From contig CAZCYQ010000023.1 in assembly GCA_964503085.1 (NCBI GenBank), forward strand, positions 1 through 48,793: DNA of 48,793 nt. The letters run 5' to 3'. The position numbers were made by a program, and so were the translations under genes. The notes beneath the pieces are model-generated. The model searched no databases and was not told the DNA's origin. It saw only the letters and a program-made list of their open reading frames with translations. Below, piece after piece: positions 1-8,635 of this stretch. The DNA is from Bin80 sp964503085 (GTDB taxonomy: Bacteria > Bacteroidota > Rhodothermia > Rhodothermales > Bin80). Each line of letters begins with the position of its first letter. The first letter of the stretch is position 1.

Positions 1-151
1 AAACCCATTCTGGACTGGATTTGCAAATAACATCGCGTTGATCAGACCTTCCTTAGTATCTTGGATCTTGATCAACTGATGGTATGGTAATCTCAATGTG
101 ATCCGTCCATTGTCCCACAAATGAAGTTGACCACACCCGGACAATGTCGCC

Positions 152-1315
152 TCAATGCATGGCCATATCCCAAACAACCACCATGTGAACAAGGTCGTCG
201 GAGTCGATAAGCCTTCCATAGACACGGTTTCCCCGTATTCTTATAGGTCGCATCTGACTGGATAACATGGTTGAAGCGATGACCTGTCCCTGTAAATCCA
301 CAATCAACCATTCAATCTCCGATGCACCTTCACGCATGCTCAGGCTAATCCAGAGCCTGTCAAGATCATCAACGAGGAAATACGAAAACGCCGGTTTGGT
401 GGCGGGCAATCTCGCGCTCGCTAGATTGTTGAGCGGGGCGTTACTGGCGGGGAACCCGTAAGAGGCCAATGCATCATCCCGCTCCTTACGTGTTACTTGA
501 ATGGGCTCATGCGAAATACTGACTTCATCTTGCAGGATGCCGTCAAGACCTACGACTCGAATACGTATAGCGTCATTCCACGCATAGTATAGCGAACCAC
601 CAAGCGCATACACAAAATGCGGTGAACGGCCATATATGAGTGAGTGGAATACCATCGTATCATGTGTGGTGTGTACCAATTCCTCACGGACTGGTAGCAC
701 GGCAATCGAATCGGACAGGACCCGGTGGTCCCGGCTTTGCACATATACCCGATTGAACCGTGTCATGTGAGCTTCCGCCGGTGACCCCACACCTTGCCCG
801 CATAGAAGAACAAACCCCTGTTGCTGTACGCCCAGTAGCGAAATTGGTGGGCAGGCTTCATTCGAACTGCCTAATGAAAGACTGTACTCAAATTCGTGGC
901 TTTTTGGAGAGAACACGGAAAGACGGCGCGGCCAAAAGTCAAAAGCATAAAGCGTATCGCTGGGACCAACATGAATTTGTGGTGCATTCTGGAATTCTCC
1001 AGGGCCTGCCCCTAATCTGCCAATGGATGTGATATGATCGCCAATAGCAGAGAATACATGAATTCCGTTGAATGGGGACTCTACTACATAAACCTGCCCC
1101 TCGGAGTCTACACTTACCTGAGTGACCGCGCCAAACAGCATCGTATCCCCGGCAGCTTCGTCAGCAATCCGAAAAGCTTCGGTAAGCGTTACAGTCTGGA
1201 CCTGCAACAGCATCCCCTTGGCAGTATTGACAAGGACAACTGAAAAGATCACAGAGACAAGAACAGCAGTGCGCGCGACAACGGCATAAATCAGGTTTGT
1301 TTCCCAAGTGGGCAT
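152..1315 (-). CDS. Secreted 6-bladed beta-propeller (NHL-like) protein
   Basis: The 387-residue product has a hydrophobic N-terminal segment (about residues 10-31) that looks like a signal peptide or membrane anchor. It is followed by repeated blade-like units, including a VYVVES strand and the turn RLGAGPGEF near residue 105, which is typical of 6-bladed propeller proteins of Bacteroidota and Gemmatimonadota. Such proteins are usually exported and their ligands are mostly unknown. No catalytic residues can be assigned. A second protein of the same general type is encoded at 13623-14615. The gene stands alone, and the 800 bases upstream of it carry no recognisable gene. Family assignment is fairly sure; function is not known. 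Confidence 0.8.
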   Translation of the reverse strand: MPTWETNLIYAVVARTAVLVSVIFSVVLVNTAKGMLLQVQTVTLTEAFRIADEAAGDTMLFGAVTQVSVDSEGQVYVVESPFNGIHVFSAIGDHITSIGRLGAGPGEFQNAPQIHVGPSDTLYAFDFWPRRLSVFSPKSHEFEYSLSLGSSNEACPPISLLGVQQQGFVLLCGQGVGSPAEAHMTRFNRVYVQSRDHRVLSDSIAVLPVREELVHTTHDTMVFHSLIYGRSPHFVYALGGSLYYAWNDAIRIRVVGLDGILQDEVSISHEPIQVTRKERDDALASYGFPASNAPLNNLASARLPATKPAFSYFLVDDLDRLWISLSMREGASEIEWLIVDLQGQVIASTMLSSQMRPIRIRGNRVYGRLIDSDDLVHMVVVWDMAMH

Positions 1316-2119
1316 AGCACTACCTGAACTGTTCAGCGATTTGGTATTCTTCCTTCACCCACGAGAAACAATGGCTCTAGATCTGGCTGTTCAGTGACAA
1401 CGAAATTTTTTCTCTGGGGACAATTAAAAGTTTCGTTGGAGAAGACGCACAACGATAAGGACGCATTCTCGCAATCTTTGGTTCACCAAGCCGCAGGCAT
1501 AGTGAATTGTGGTCGGGAGCACGCCTTCCACAGCTACATAAACGATCTCAGGACTTGGAAGACCAACCTGACCGGGAATGTATTGCGTTTCTTGTTGCAC
1601 ACCCGTTCCGTGTAATTGCCTGTTATCGCCTACGGGGAATTAGGTACCTTCTTCGACCTAGTCGAGGGTCCGCCACCATAGTCAACGCTAAGAAGCTCAC
1701 ATCTTAACCCGTCGTCCCACACTCGACCCGAAAACTGCATGTCTTTGCCGGATGTCGGCTAAAGCGGAATGGTGCGTCTGTGGGAACTCGCTGGCGCCAA
1801 GAACGGGAAAACGGGATAGCAAACGATCTGTTTCAAAGAACTGCGCCCAAGCTGTCACGTCTCACCAGTCATAAACAGCTGGGAATGGAAGCTAAATATC
1901 TGATGAAGACTCCTATTTGGCAATCGTTTATTGTAGGTAAAAAGCAGAGCTACCCAGCCATTGCACTGGCCTGTGTGGGAGGTTTTACCGCTCGCTTTCA
2001 TCAGCCTGCTTAAGTCAACGAAAGAATCCGCTTGAATCAGCTGCGGGAGATCCAAAGTTTTGAAGTAAATTACTTTGCTGTACGCAAATCGTTAATCAAC
2101 ATACAATCTTACACTTGGA
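1316..2119. other. 804-base gap without a recognisable gene
   Basis: This stretch separates the leftward propeller gene from the rightward ppdK, so it must hold both promoters. Only short open frames of fewer than 80 codons occur, and they overlap one another on both strands without recognisable motifs. I found no tRNA cloverleaf, no inverted repeats like insertion-sequence ends and no sigma-type promoter I would defend. It may be decayed coding sequence, since some reverse-strand frames look protein-like over 40-50 codons (about 1440-1650), but I could not link them to a family. Confidence 0.5.
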
Positions 2120-4756
2120 ATGTCCACCCAATACGTGTATCTCTTCGGAAGCGGAGCCACCGAAGGATCAAAAGAAATGAAAGCCTTACTTGGCGGAAAG
2201 GGAGCCAACCTGGCAGAGATGAGCGCCATTGGCCTGCCTGTCCCCCCCGGTTTCACGATTACAACTGAAGCCTGTCGCTACTTCAGCGACAATCAATCCT
2301 GGCCCGAAGGGCTGGGTACCCAGATACAAGAAGGCATACACCACCTCGAGAATGCATTAGGACGCAAATATGGAGATCCTGACAAACCCCTCTTGGTCTC
2401 TGTCCGCAGCGGGGCTGCACAATCAATGCCCGGTATGATGGATACCGTACTCAACCTGGGACTAAACGACGAGGTTGTTACCGGACTCGCGCGAGAAAGC
2501 GGTAATGAGCGCTTTGCTTACGACGCGTACCGTCGGTTTATTGACATGTTTGGAGATGTAGTCATGGGCGTACATCACCACTACTTTGAAGGCGCCATCG
2601 ACGCAATGAAGAAAGCCAAGGGGGTTACAGATGATTTGGAGTTGAATGCAAATGATCTAAAACGTCTTGTACGGTCATTCAAAGATCTTTATGAAATGCA
2701 TGCCGGCCACGCGTTCCCAACTGACCCGCAAGTACAACTCGAACATTCCATAAACGCAGTTTTTAGCTCGTGGGACATTCCACGTGCCCGCAAATATCGT
2801 CAGATTAACAAAATCACCGGCCTATTGGGCACCGCCGTCAATGTGCAGGCTATGGTTTATGGTAATATGGGTGAGACCAGTGGAACCGGTGTTTGCTTTA
2901 CACGCAATCCTGCCACTGGAGAGAGAGAGCTCTATGGCGAGTATCTCGTCAATGCTCAGGGAGAGGATGTAGTGGCTGGTATCCGCACACCTAAGCCAAT
3001 TTCGGAGATGGCCGAAGAATTTCCTCAACCACATGAGGATTTGGTCCGAATGACCACAAATCTCGAAAAACACTACCAGAATATGCAGGATATAGAGTTT
3101 ACGATCCAGGACGGATCGCTTTATATCCTGCAAACCCGTGATGGTAAGCGAACCGGACGTGCAGCCCTGCGCACTGCGGTGGACCTAGTTAAGGAGGGGA
3201 TCACTGACAAAGCAAATGCTGTAAGAAATCTCGTCGAGCCAAGACATCTTGATCAACTGTTGCATCCTGGTTTCAAGGACGAAATCGCATACCTTGATGA
3301 CGTGATGGCAACCGGACTCCCGGCCTCTCCGGGAGCCGCAGTGGGACAGGTGGTATTCAGTGCTGAAAAAGCCGAAGACTGGGCACAGGATGGCAAAAAA
3401 GTTGTCTTGGTCCGCATCGAAACAAGCCCAGAAGATGTAGGCGGCATGGATGCGGCGCAGGGTATACTAACTTCTCGGGGAGGCATGACAAGTCATGCGG
3501 CAGTTGTTGCACGCGGCTGGGGCAAACCCTGTGTTGCAGGCTGTGGAGATGTCGTGATTAACTATGCAGAAAAATCCTTCGTTGCAAATGGAACCACAGT
3601 GAAGGAAGGAGACTGGATCAGCATCAATGGCTCGTCGGGAGAGGTCATTCATGGCGCACAGGAACTGGTTAGCGCTCAGATGAGCGAGGACTTTGCAACC
3701 TTCATGGAATGGGCCGATGAGATCCGCCCCATGGGTGTGCGGACCAACGCCGACACGCCTGAGGATGCCGCAAAAGCAATTTCGTTTGGAGCAGAGGGTA
3801 TCGGCCTTTGCCGTACGGAGCACATGTTCTTTGAGGGCAATCGCATTTTGTCTGTTAGAGAAATGATTCTGGCCAAGTCAGAAGAGGACCGTGAGGCCGC
3901 GCTAGCCAAGCTGCTTCCCTTCCAGAGGGAAGATTTTGCCGGAATTTTCCGTGCAATGCCGGGAATGCCAATCACAATCCGACTGCTGGATCCACCGCTG
4001 CACGAGTTCCTCCCGCATGATCAGGCTGGAAAATCAGAAATGGCGCAGCTCATGGGCGTATCACTCGCTGAAGTTGAAGCGAAAATTGCCGAGTTGCATG
4101 AGTTCAATCCTATGCTGGGTCACCGCGGCTGTCGCCTCGGAATAACGTACCCTGAGATCACCTCTATGCAGGCAAGGGCCATCATAGAAGCCGCAGTGGA
4201 AGTCAAGGGGGAAGGCATTGATCCAAAGCCGGAAATAATGGTGCCTCTGATCGGAACCGTGCAGGAGTTTGTCAACCAGAAAGAACTTATCCAGCAGACC
4301 GCAGAAACCGTATTTGAGGAAACTGGAACCCGGGTAGAATACCTGATCGGCACTATGATTGAGGTTCCGCGTGCCGCATTGACTGCTGCAGAAATAGCCA
4401 AAACGGCCGATTTCTTCTCCTTCGGTACCAATGATCTGACCCAAATGTGCTTTGGATATAGCCGGGATGACGCCGGCAAATTCCTGCCCAGCTATGTGGA
4501 GCAAAAAATCCTGCGTGACGATCCATTCCAGACACTTGACCAGGAAGGGGTCGGGCAACTTGTTCAGATGGCCACCGAACATGGTAGGGGCACCAACTCA
4601 ACCTTGAAAGTGGGCATCTGCGGCGAACACGGGGGTGAGCCAAGCTCGGTCGGGTTCTGCTATCGCCTGGGCCTGGATTACGTTTCCTGTTCACCTTTCC
4701 GTGTTCCTATTGCACGCTTATCAGCAGCCCAGGCACACTTGGAAAATATGGCATAA
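2120..4756 (+). CDS. ppdK: Pyruvate, phosphate dikinase
   Basis: This enzyme interconverts ATP + pyruvate + phosphate with AMP + phosphoenolpyruvate + diphosphate in the cytoplasm, linking glycolysis and gluconeogenesis. The 878 residues match the family's full length. The N-terminal nucleotide-binding part carries the GGKGANLAEM motif (about residues 27-36). The central swivelling domain has the phosphorylated histidine in GGMTSH (His459, equivalent to His455 of the Clostridium symbiosum enzyme). The C-terminal PEP/pyruvate barrel has the catalytic cysteine in CGEHGG (Cys834). All key residues seen are intact. The gene ends four bases before the asparagine-synthase-like gene, so the two are probably co-transcribed. 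Confidence 0.98.
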   Translation: MSTQYVYLFGSGATEGSKEMKALLGGKGANLAEMSAIGLPVPPGFTITTEACRYFSDNQSWPEGLGTQIQEGIHHLENALGRKYGDPDKPLLVSVRSGAAQSMPGMMDTVLNLGLNDEVVTGLARESGNERFAYDAYRRFIDMFGDVVMGVHHHYFEGAIDAMKKAKGVTDDLELNANDLKRLVRSFKDLYEMHAGHAFPTDPQVQLEHSINAVFSSWDIPRARKYRQINKITGLLGTAVNVQAMVYGNMGETSGTGVCFTRNPATGERELYGEYLVNAQGEDVVAGIRTPKPISEMAEEFPQPHEDLVRMTTNLEKHYQNMQDIEFTIQDGSLYILQTRDGKRTGRAALRTAVDLVKEGITDKANAVRNLVEPRHLDQLLHPGFKDEIAYLDDVMATGLPASPGAAVGQVVFSAEKAEDWAQDGKKVVLVRIETSPEDVGGMDAAQGILTSRGGMTSHAAVVARGWGKPCVAGCGDVVINYAEKSFVANGTTVKEGDWISINGSSGEVIHGAQELVSAQMSEDFATFMEWADEIRPMGVRTNADTPEDAAKAISFGAEGIGLCRTEHMFFEGNRILSVREMILAKSEEDREAALAKLLPFQREDFAGIFRAMPGMPITIRLLDPPLHEFLPHDQAGKSEMAQLMGVSLAEVEAKIAELHEFNPMLGHRGCRLGITYPEITSMQARAIIEAAVEVKGEGIDPKPEIMVPLIGTVQEFVNQKELIQQTAETVFEETGTRVEYLIGTMIEVPRAALTAAEIAKTADFFSFGTNDLTQMCFGYSRDDAGKFLPSYVEQKILRDDPFQTLDQEGVGQLVQMATEHGRGTNSTLKVGICGEHGGEPSSVGFCYRLGLDYVSCSPFRVPIARLSAAQAHLENMA

Positions 4757-4760
4757 GATC

Positions 4761-6440
4761 ATGGGCTGGCTGACAGGTTTTGCGGGTGCGTCAAATCCTG
4801 CAAAACTGGCTATTCAGCATGACCAGGCCCGGCTTAACATTCGGGAATCGAATCTGCACGCACAGGCAGGAGGGCCTGCAGAGACCTGCTTTGGTGGAAA
4901 ACTTCCGGGTGGCGGCACTTTTTTCGTTACGGGTGTCGCAATTCGTGATGATCGCATCGTGCAGGAAAAGGACTGGGCTGCCCTTCTGGCCCAAACCGAA
5001 ACTGATCTGGCAGACTTGGACGGACACTTTGTTGTCCTGCGCTGGCAACCCGGCAAAGTAGAGTTGCTCACAGATAGCACCGGTACACGGACTGTTCACC
5101 TTCTTGAACATGCAGATGGAGTGTATTTCAGTACACGACTTGACTGGCTTGCGCAGTATGCAGGCCCGCTAGAGATAGACTACGCCAGGTTTGGTGCCCA
5201 GTGGCTCCTGGCAAACTCACTGGATACAACCAGTCTGGTGAAACAAGCCATCCGCCTCGGACCTGGCGGATGCGCTGTGGTAGAGCACGGGCGCTTGAAG
5301 GTCAGCCTTCGACCATGGTGCTGTACGACCACACAACTTGATCATAGCGGAGAAGGATATAAACATGCACTTCAAAAAGCGCTCCAGGTAAGTGGACCGA
5401 GACCTTGGAGTCTGGGGCTGTCAGGGGGATTGGATTCGCGCGCATTGTTGGCACTCGGCAAATACCGTAATACGCATGTCTGGGGTCCCCCCGACCATCC
5501 TGATGTACAGATATCAACTGACCTGGCCCGTATTACGGATGTTGAACATAAATACCTCCAGATTCAGTTGCCGGAAATCGCACGTTGTGTTGACCTGATG
5601 CGTGAACGGGTCGCGCTAACGCAGGTGATCACCCCCGCTTCCGCAACTATAGAGCGCATTGCTTATGGAGAATTGCATAAAACAGGCCTGGGCATTATGG
5701 ATGGCGGTTTCGGTGAGATTGCACGCCGACAGCTCATGAACCAAATCGTGTTCGGGCGCACCCTAAGTCTGGATAAAGCACAGATAGCCTTGCCCCTTAC
5801 ACTTGCAGGAAAAGCTGATTTTTTTGCACCGGATGTGCACAAAATCATGACTGGCGGCGCCAAAGATCAGTTCAATGACTGTTGGCAGCGCCTCCCCGCA
5901 TCAATGACCACAGCCGATAAGGCAGACCTACTCAGCGTTCGATCACGGCTGCCAAACTTCTTCGGGCTTGAGCAAAATTATCTGGATAACGTGTGTGTTT
6001 CATACATGCCGTATGCACAGCCCTCGGTGCTCAGGGCACTGTTTCAGGTTCCCCTCCGGCTCCGCTGGCACGGGCGTCTGTTGCGAAAACTCGTTCAACG
6101 GCATACTTTCGCTCTGGCGCATCAACCTCTAGTAAAAGGTACCGTGCGTTACCCTTTTGGTCTGGGGACGGTTAGTTCCCTGGCGTATACCCGGGTAAAA
6201 AAGAAGATGGGATTGGCCTATCGTGATCCACGCCCGCGGGATTTTATTAACCATTTACGTGAGTTCCTGTTGGACACTCTTCATAGTACCTCCGTACGAG
6301 ACTGTGATGCATACGATCAGGCGAAGCTACAACTTATGGCCAATAGCTTCGCTAGTGGTGATACCAGCTACATTGGACAGCTGGACTGGTGGCTCGCTTT
6401 TGAAACTTGGAGAAGCATGCTGCGCCGGGAGAACAGCTAA
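4761..6440 (+). CDS. Asparagine-synthase-like protein without N-terminal Cys nucleophile
   Basis: This 559-residue protein has the two-part layout of class B asparagine synthetases: an N-terminal Ntn-hydrolase-like domain (about 1-170) and a C-terminal AMP-forming synthetase domain with the PP-loop SGGLDS at residues 221-226. I chose the ATG at 4761, four bases after the ppdK stop, because the longer frame would run into ppdK. With this start the protein begins Met-Gly-Trp and lacks the Cys2 that releases ammonia from glutamine in AsnB. Glutaminase activity is therefore doubtful; free ammonia or another amine could be the donor, as in beta-lactam-synthetase-like or lasso-peptide relatives. 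No precursor peptide or biosynthetic neighbour is seen. Fold is confident; substrate unknown. Confidence 0.85.
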   Translation: MGWLTGFAGASNPAKLAIQHDQARLNIRESNLHAQAGGPAETCFGGKLPGGGTFFVTGVAIRDDRIVQEKDWAALLAQTETDLADLDGHFVVLRWQPGKVELLTDSTGTRTVHLLEHADGVYFSTRLDWLAQYAGPLEIDYARFGAQWLLANSLDTTSLVKQAIRLGPGGCAVVEHGRLKVSLRPWCCTTTQLDHSGEGYKHALQKALQVSGPRPWSLGLSGGLDSRALLALGKYRNTHVWGPPDHPDVQISTDLARITDVEHKYLQIQLPEIARCVDLMRERVALTQVITPASATIERIAYGELHKTGLGIMDGGFGEIARRQLMNQIVFGRTLSLDKAQIALPLTLAGKADFFAPDVHKIMTGGAKDQFNDCWQRLPASMTTADKADLLSVRSRLPNFFGLEQNYLDNVCVSYMPYAQPSVLRALFQVPLRLRWHGRLLRKLVQRHTFALAHQPLVKGTVRYPFGLGTVSSLAYTRVKKKMGLAYRDPRPRDFINHLREFLLDTLHSTSVRDCDAYDQAKLQLMANSFASGDTSYIGQLDWWLAFETWRSMLRRENS

Positions 6441-6509
6441 GCTCTGGAGATCTCTGACTGGTTTTCTACGAACATTGTGTGTCCAAGGAGATCAGTAAAC
6501 TAGCTGCAA

Positions 6510-7712
6510 TCACACGTCATTCCCACGCGGAACAAAGGCCTGAACCCCCGTGATCGCGCGCCCGAGTATCAAGCCATGTATGTCATAGGTCCCCTCATAT
6601 GTATTGACGCTCTCCAGGTTGACCATATGATGAATCACCCGAAACTCTCCGCTGATTCCATTTCCTCCCAGCATATCACGGGCAGTTCTTGCAATCTCCA
6701 GTGCAGTGTTGCAATTATTACGTTTGGCCATAGATACCATTTCGGGTATGGCACGCCCCGTATCCATCAGTTTCCCCAGACGCCAGGCTAAAAGCTGCAT
6801 CTGTGTAATGCTTGTGATCATGTTAGCCAGTTTCGTCTGCACGAGTTGCATGGCCCCGAGCGGGTGACCAAACTGGTGTCGCTCCATAACGTACTGTCGT
6901 GCCCTTTGAAAACAGTTTTCTGCGGCCCCACATGCCCCCCACACGATTCCGTAACGGGCACTATTAAGACAGGTAAACGGTCCACGCAATCCGCGAACCT
7001 CGGGAAAAATTCTTGAATCAGGAACGAATACATCATGCAGTACAATTTCGCCCGTGAGTGACGCCCGGAGACTCATCTTGTGCCCGGTCTTCGGTGTCGT
7101 CAAACCTTTGCTTCCCCGCTCAATTATGAATCCTCGAATCACACCCGGATCATCGACCGACTCCTTCGCTTTTGCCCACACTACGGCTAAATCTGCAATT
7201 GGAGAATTTGTGATCCACATCTTCGCTCCGTTCAGTTTCCAACCTCCAGAAACCCGAAGCGCGGTGGTTTCCATGGAACCCGGATCAGAACCATGATTGG
7301 GTTCGGTTAGGCCAAAACACCCAATTAGCTCTCCCGTTGCCAATCGCGGAAGAAATGTATTTCGTTGCTCATCTGTGCCGAACTTCCAGATCGGCAACAT
7401 AACCAGCGAGGACTGTACGGACATGAAGGAACGGTATCCCGAATCAACGCGCTCTAGCTCACGAGCTACCAGCCCATAGGCTGTGTAGCTGACTTCGGCC
7501 CCGCCAAATTTTTCAGGAATGAAGGCTCCCAACAGCCCGATCTCCCCCATCTCCCGTGCAATTTCCGTGTGGAAAACCTCATCCTGATTGCCTTCTAGCG
7601 CGCGCGGTTCAAGTTTTTCCTGTGCATATCGTCTGGCCAATTGTTGAATCAGACACTCTTCTTCGCTTAATGTGTCCTCGAAATAAAGTACATCGTCTAC
7701 ATTCAGGGGCAT
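6510..7712 (-). CDS. gcdH: Glutaryl-CoA dehydrogenase (acyl-CoA dehydrogenase family)
   Basis: This flavoenzyme oxidises and decarboxylates glutaryl-CoA to crotonyl-CoA in lysine and tryptophan breakdown. The 400 residues fit the family. The segment GYRSFMSVQSSLV (around residues 92-104) contains the arginine that binds the substrate carboxylate in human GCDH. The FAD-binding motif GCFGLTEPNHGSDP follows near residues 131-144, and the catalytic base is Glu373 in the TYEGTYDIHGLILGRAITG segment, which is characteristic of glutaryl-CoA dehydrogenases rather than general acyl-CoA dehydrogenases. It is transcribed alone toward the asparagine-synthase-like gene, which ends 69 bases away on the other strand. 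No electron transfer flavoprotein genes lie nearby. Confidence 0.95.
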   Translation of the reverse strand: MPLNVDDVLYFEDTLSEEECLIQQLARRYAQEKLEPRALEGNQDEVFHTEIAREMGEIGLLGAFIPEKFGGAEVSYTAYGLVARELERVDSGYRSFMSVQSSLVMLPIWKFGTDEQRNTFLPRLATGELIGCFGLTEPNHGSDPGSMETTALRVSGGWKLNGAKMWITNSPIADLAVVWAKAKESVDDPGVIRGFIIERGSKGLTTPKTGHKMSLRASLTGEIVLHDVFVPDSRIFPEVRGLRGPFTCLNSARYGIVWGACGAAENCFQRARQYVMERHQFGHPLGAMQLVQTKLANMITSITQMQLLAWRLGKLMDTGRAIPEMVSMAKRNNCNTALEIARTARDMLGGNGISGEFRVIHHMVNLESVNTYEGTYDIHGLILGRAITGVQAFVPRGNDV

Positions 7713-7902
7713 CGTTCAAATCGGAAATAGGTTAAGGTATGTACGGTAATCTAGCTGCTGAGATGTTTCGCTGAAACTCACCTCTTAAACTTAAATGTTA
7801 TACTGCAGTGCAGTTCGGAGAAAGATATTGGAATCAAATGACCAATGGGGTTGAATCTCAGCAAGGCATATGATCCGCCGCGCGTTCGTACACCGCGGAC
7901 AT

Positions 7903-7953
7903 GACACTGGTTCATTCGCAACAAAGCCTGAAGCCCGGGGTTTGACCAGTGTC
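7903..7953 (+). promoter_or_regulatory. Inverted repeat overlapping the first possible start of the next gene
   Basis: GACACTGGT at 7903-7911 and its exact reverse complement ACCAGTGTC at 7945-7953 are separated by 33 bases. In RNA they could pair into a 9-bp stem. The right arm covers the GTG at 7949, which favours the ATG at 7973 as the true start of the downstream gene. It may alternatively be an operator with widely spaced half-sites. This is a visible symmetry only; no regulator is known. Confidence 0.35.
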
Positions 7954-7972
7954 AACTAATCAGCTACACTTC

Positions 7973-8485
7973 ATGCGTTTGGGTTCCGCCAGAATTCTTG
8001 TTTGCCTGACCATCCTGCTGTTGATCGTCCCCGTTTCATATTCCCAGATACCTCGCCCCCGCGTCGGACTAGGTATGGGTGCAGTGGGAAGTACAGGGAC
8101 AAATCCGTTTGGTCTTGGCCTTGATACCCGTCTCGCCTTTCCGATTAACTCCGATCTTTCCATTTCCGCCGGGACCAGCTTTGTCAATTACGTCTTCCAA
8201 GGGCGTGACGGTGCTGCCTATTATATCAGCCCGAGTATTTCGCTTATAGTCACCATGAACGCCGCTGCTGTGCGCTCACCGTACCTGATTGCCGGATTGG
8301 GTGCTTATCTTCCACTGGCCGGTGATACAAGTGACGACGAGGCAGGCCCTATTGTTGAGGTCGGTATAGGCTGGGTATTCGCTCTTCAGGCCACTTCGGT
8401 TTTTCTGGAGATAACGCCGGCACTGGTTGTAGCACGTTCGGCGGTGGATATGCAGCTTCCTGTTCGTGTTGGCATTATTCTGTAA
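7973..8485 (+). CDS. Small outer-membrane beta-barrel-like protein, unknown function
   Basis: Starting at the ATG at 7973 the product has 170 residues; a GTG start at 7949 would add eight. A clear signal peptide (about residues 7-24, LLLIVPVSYSQ before the mature start) is followed by alternating hydrophobic/polar strands rich in glycine, such as GLGMGAVGSTG, PYLIAGLGAYLPL and IVEVGIGWVFALQ, the usual look of an eight-strand outer-membrane barrel. No enzyme motif is seen. The start at 7973 is preferred because the earlier GTG lies inside an inverted repeat. A strong hairpin terminator follows at 8510, so the gene is probably a single transcription unit. Confidence 0.75.
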   Translation: MRLGSARILVCLTILLLIVPVSYSQIPRPRVGLGMGAVGSTGTNPFGLGLDTRLAFPINSDLSISAGTSFVNYVFQGRDGAAYYISPSISLIVTMNAAAVRSPYLIAGLGAYLPLAGDTSDDEAGPIVEVGIGWVFALQATSVFLEITPALVVARSAVDMQLPVRVGIIL

Positions 8486-8509
8486 CCTGTTTCCAGTGCG
8501 GAGAATAGC

Positions 8510-8533
8510 ATCGGGGAATAATCCCCCGATTTT
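8510..8533 (+). terminator. Intrinsic terminator after the barrel-like gene
   Basis: A 7-bp GC-rich stem (ATCGGGG at 8510-8516 pairing with CCCCGAT at 8524-8530) with a 7-base loop is followed directly by TTT. It begins 24 bases after the stop codon at 8485 and lies well before hemW, so it should end that transcript. Confidence 0.7.
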
Positions 8534-8635
8534 CGGTGCTCCATCGCCTTTTCGTCCCACGACTGCAACAAGCAATACCGGGAATTGCCCTAGGGGCGTG
8601 GCGCATCGTACCGGTTAATTCGGGTTCAAAAACAC

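Noticed and set aside
50..151. Same-frame continuation after the stop of the first propeller gene (GDIVRVWSTSF and following)
   Set aside because: It reads partly protein-like but ends after about 32 codons, and the propeller is already of normal length, so readthrough or truncation is not supported.
4061..4582. 173-codon open frame antisense to ppdK
   Set aside because: It lies wholly inside a clear ppdK coding frame and has no recognisable domain; it is a shadow of that gene's codon use.
4635..4760. Upstream extension of the asparagine-synthase-like gene into ppdK
   Set aside because: The added 42 residues are out-of-frame ppdK sequence; the ATG at 4761 directly after the ppdK stop fits normal gene spacing.
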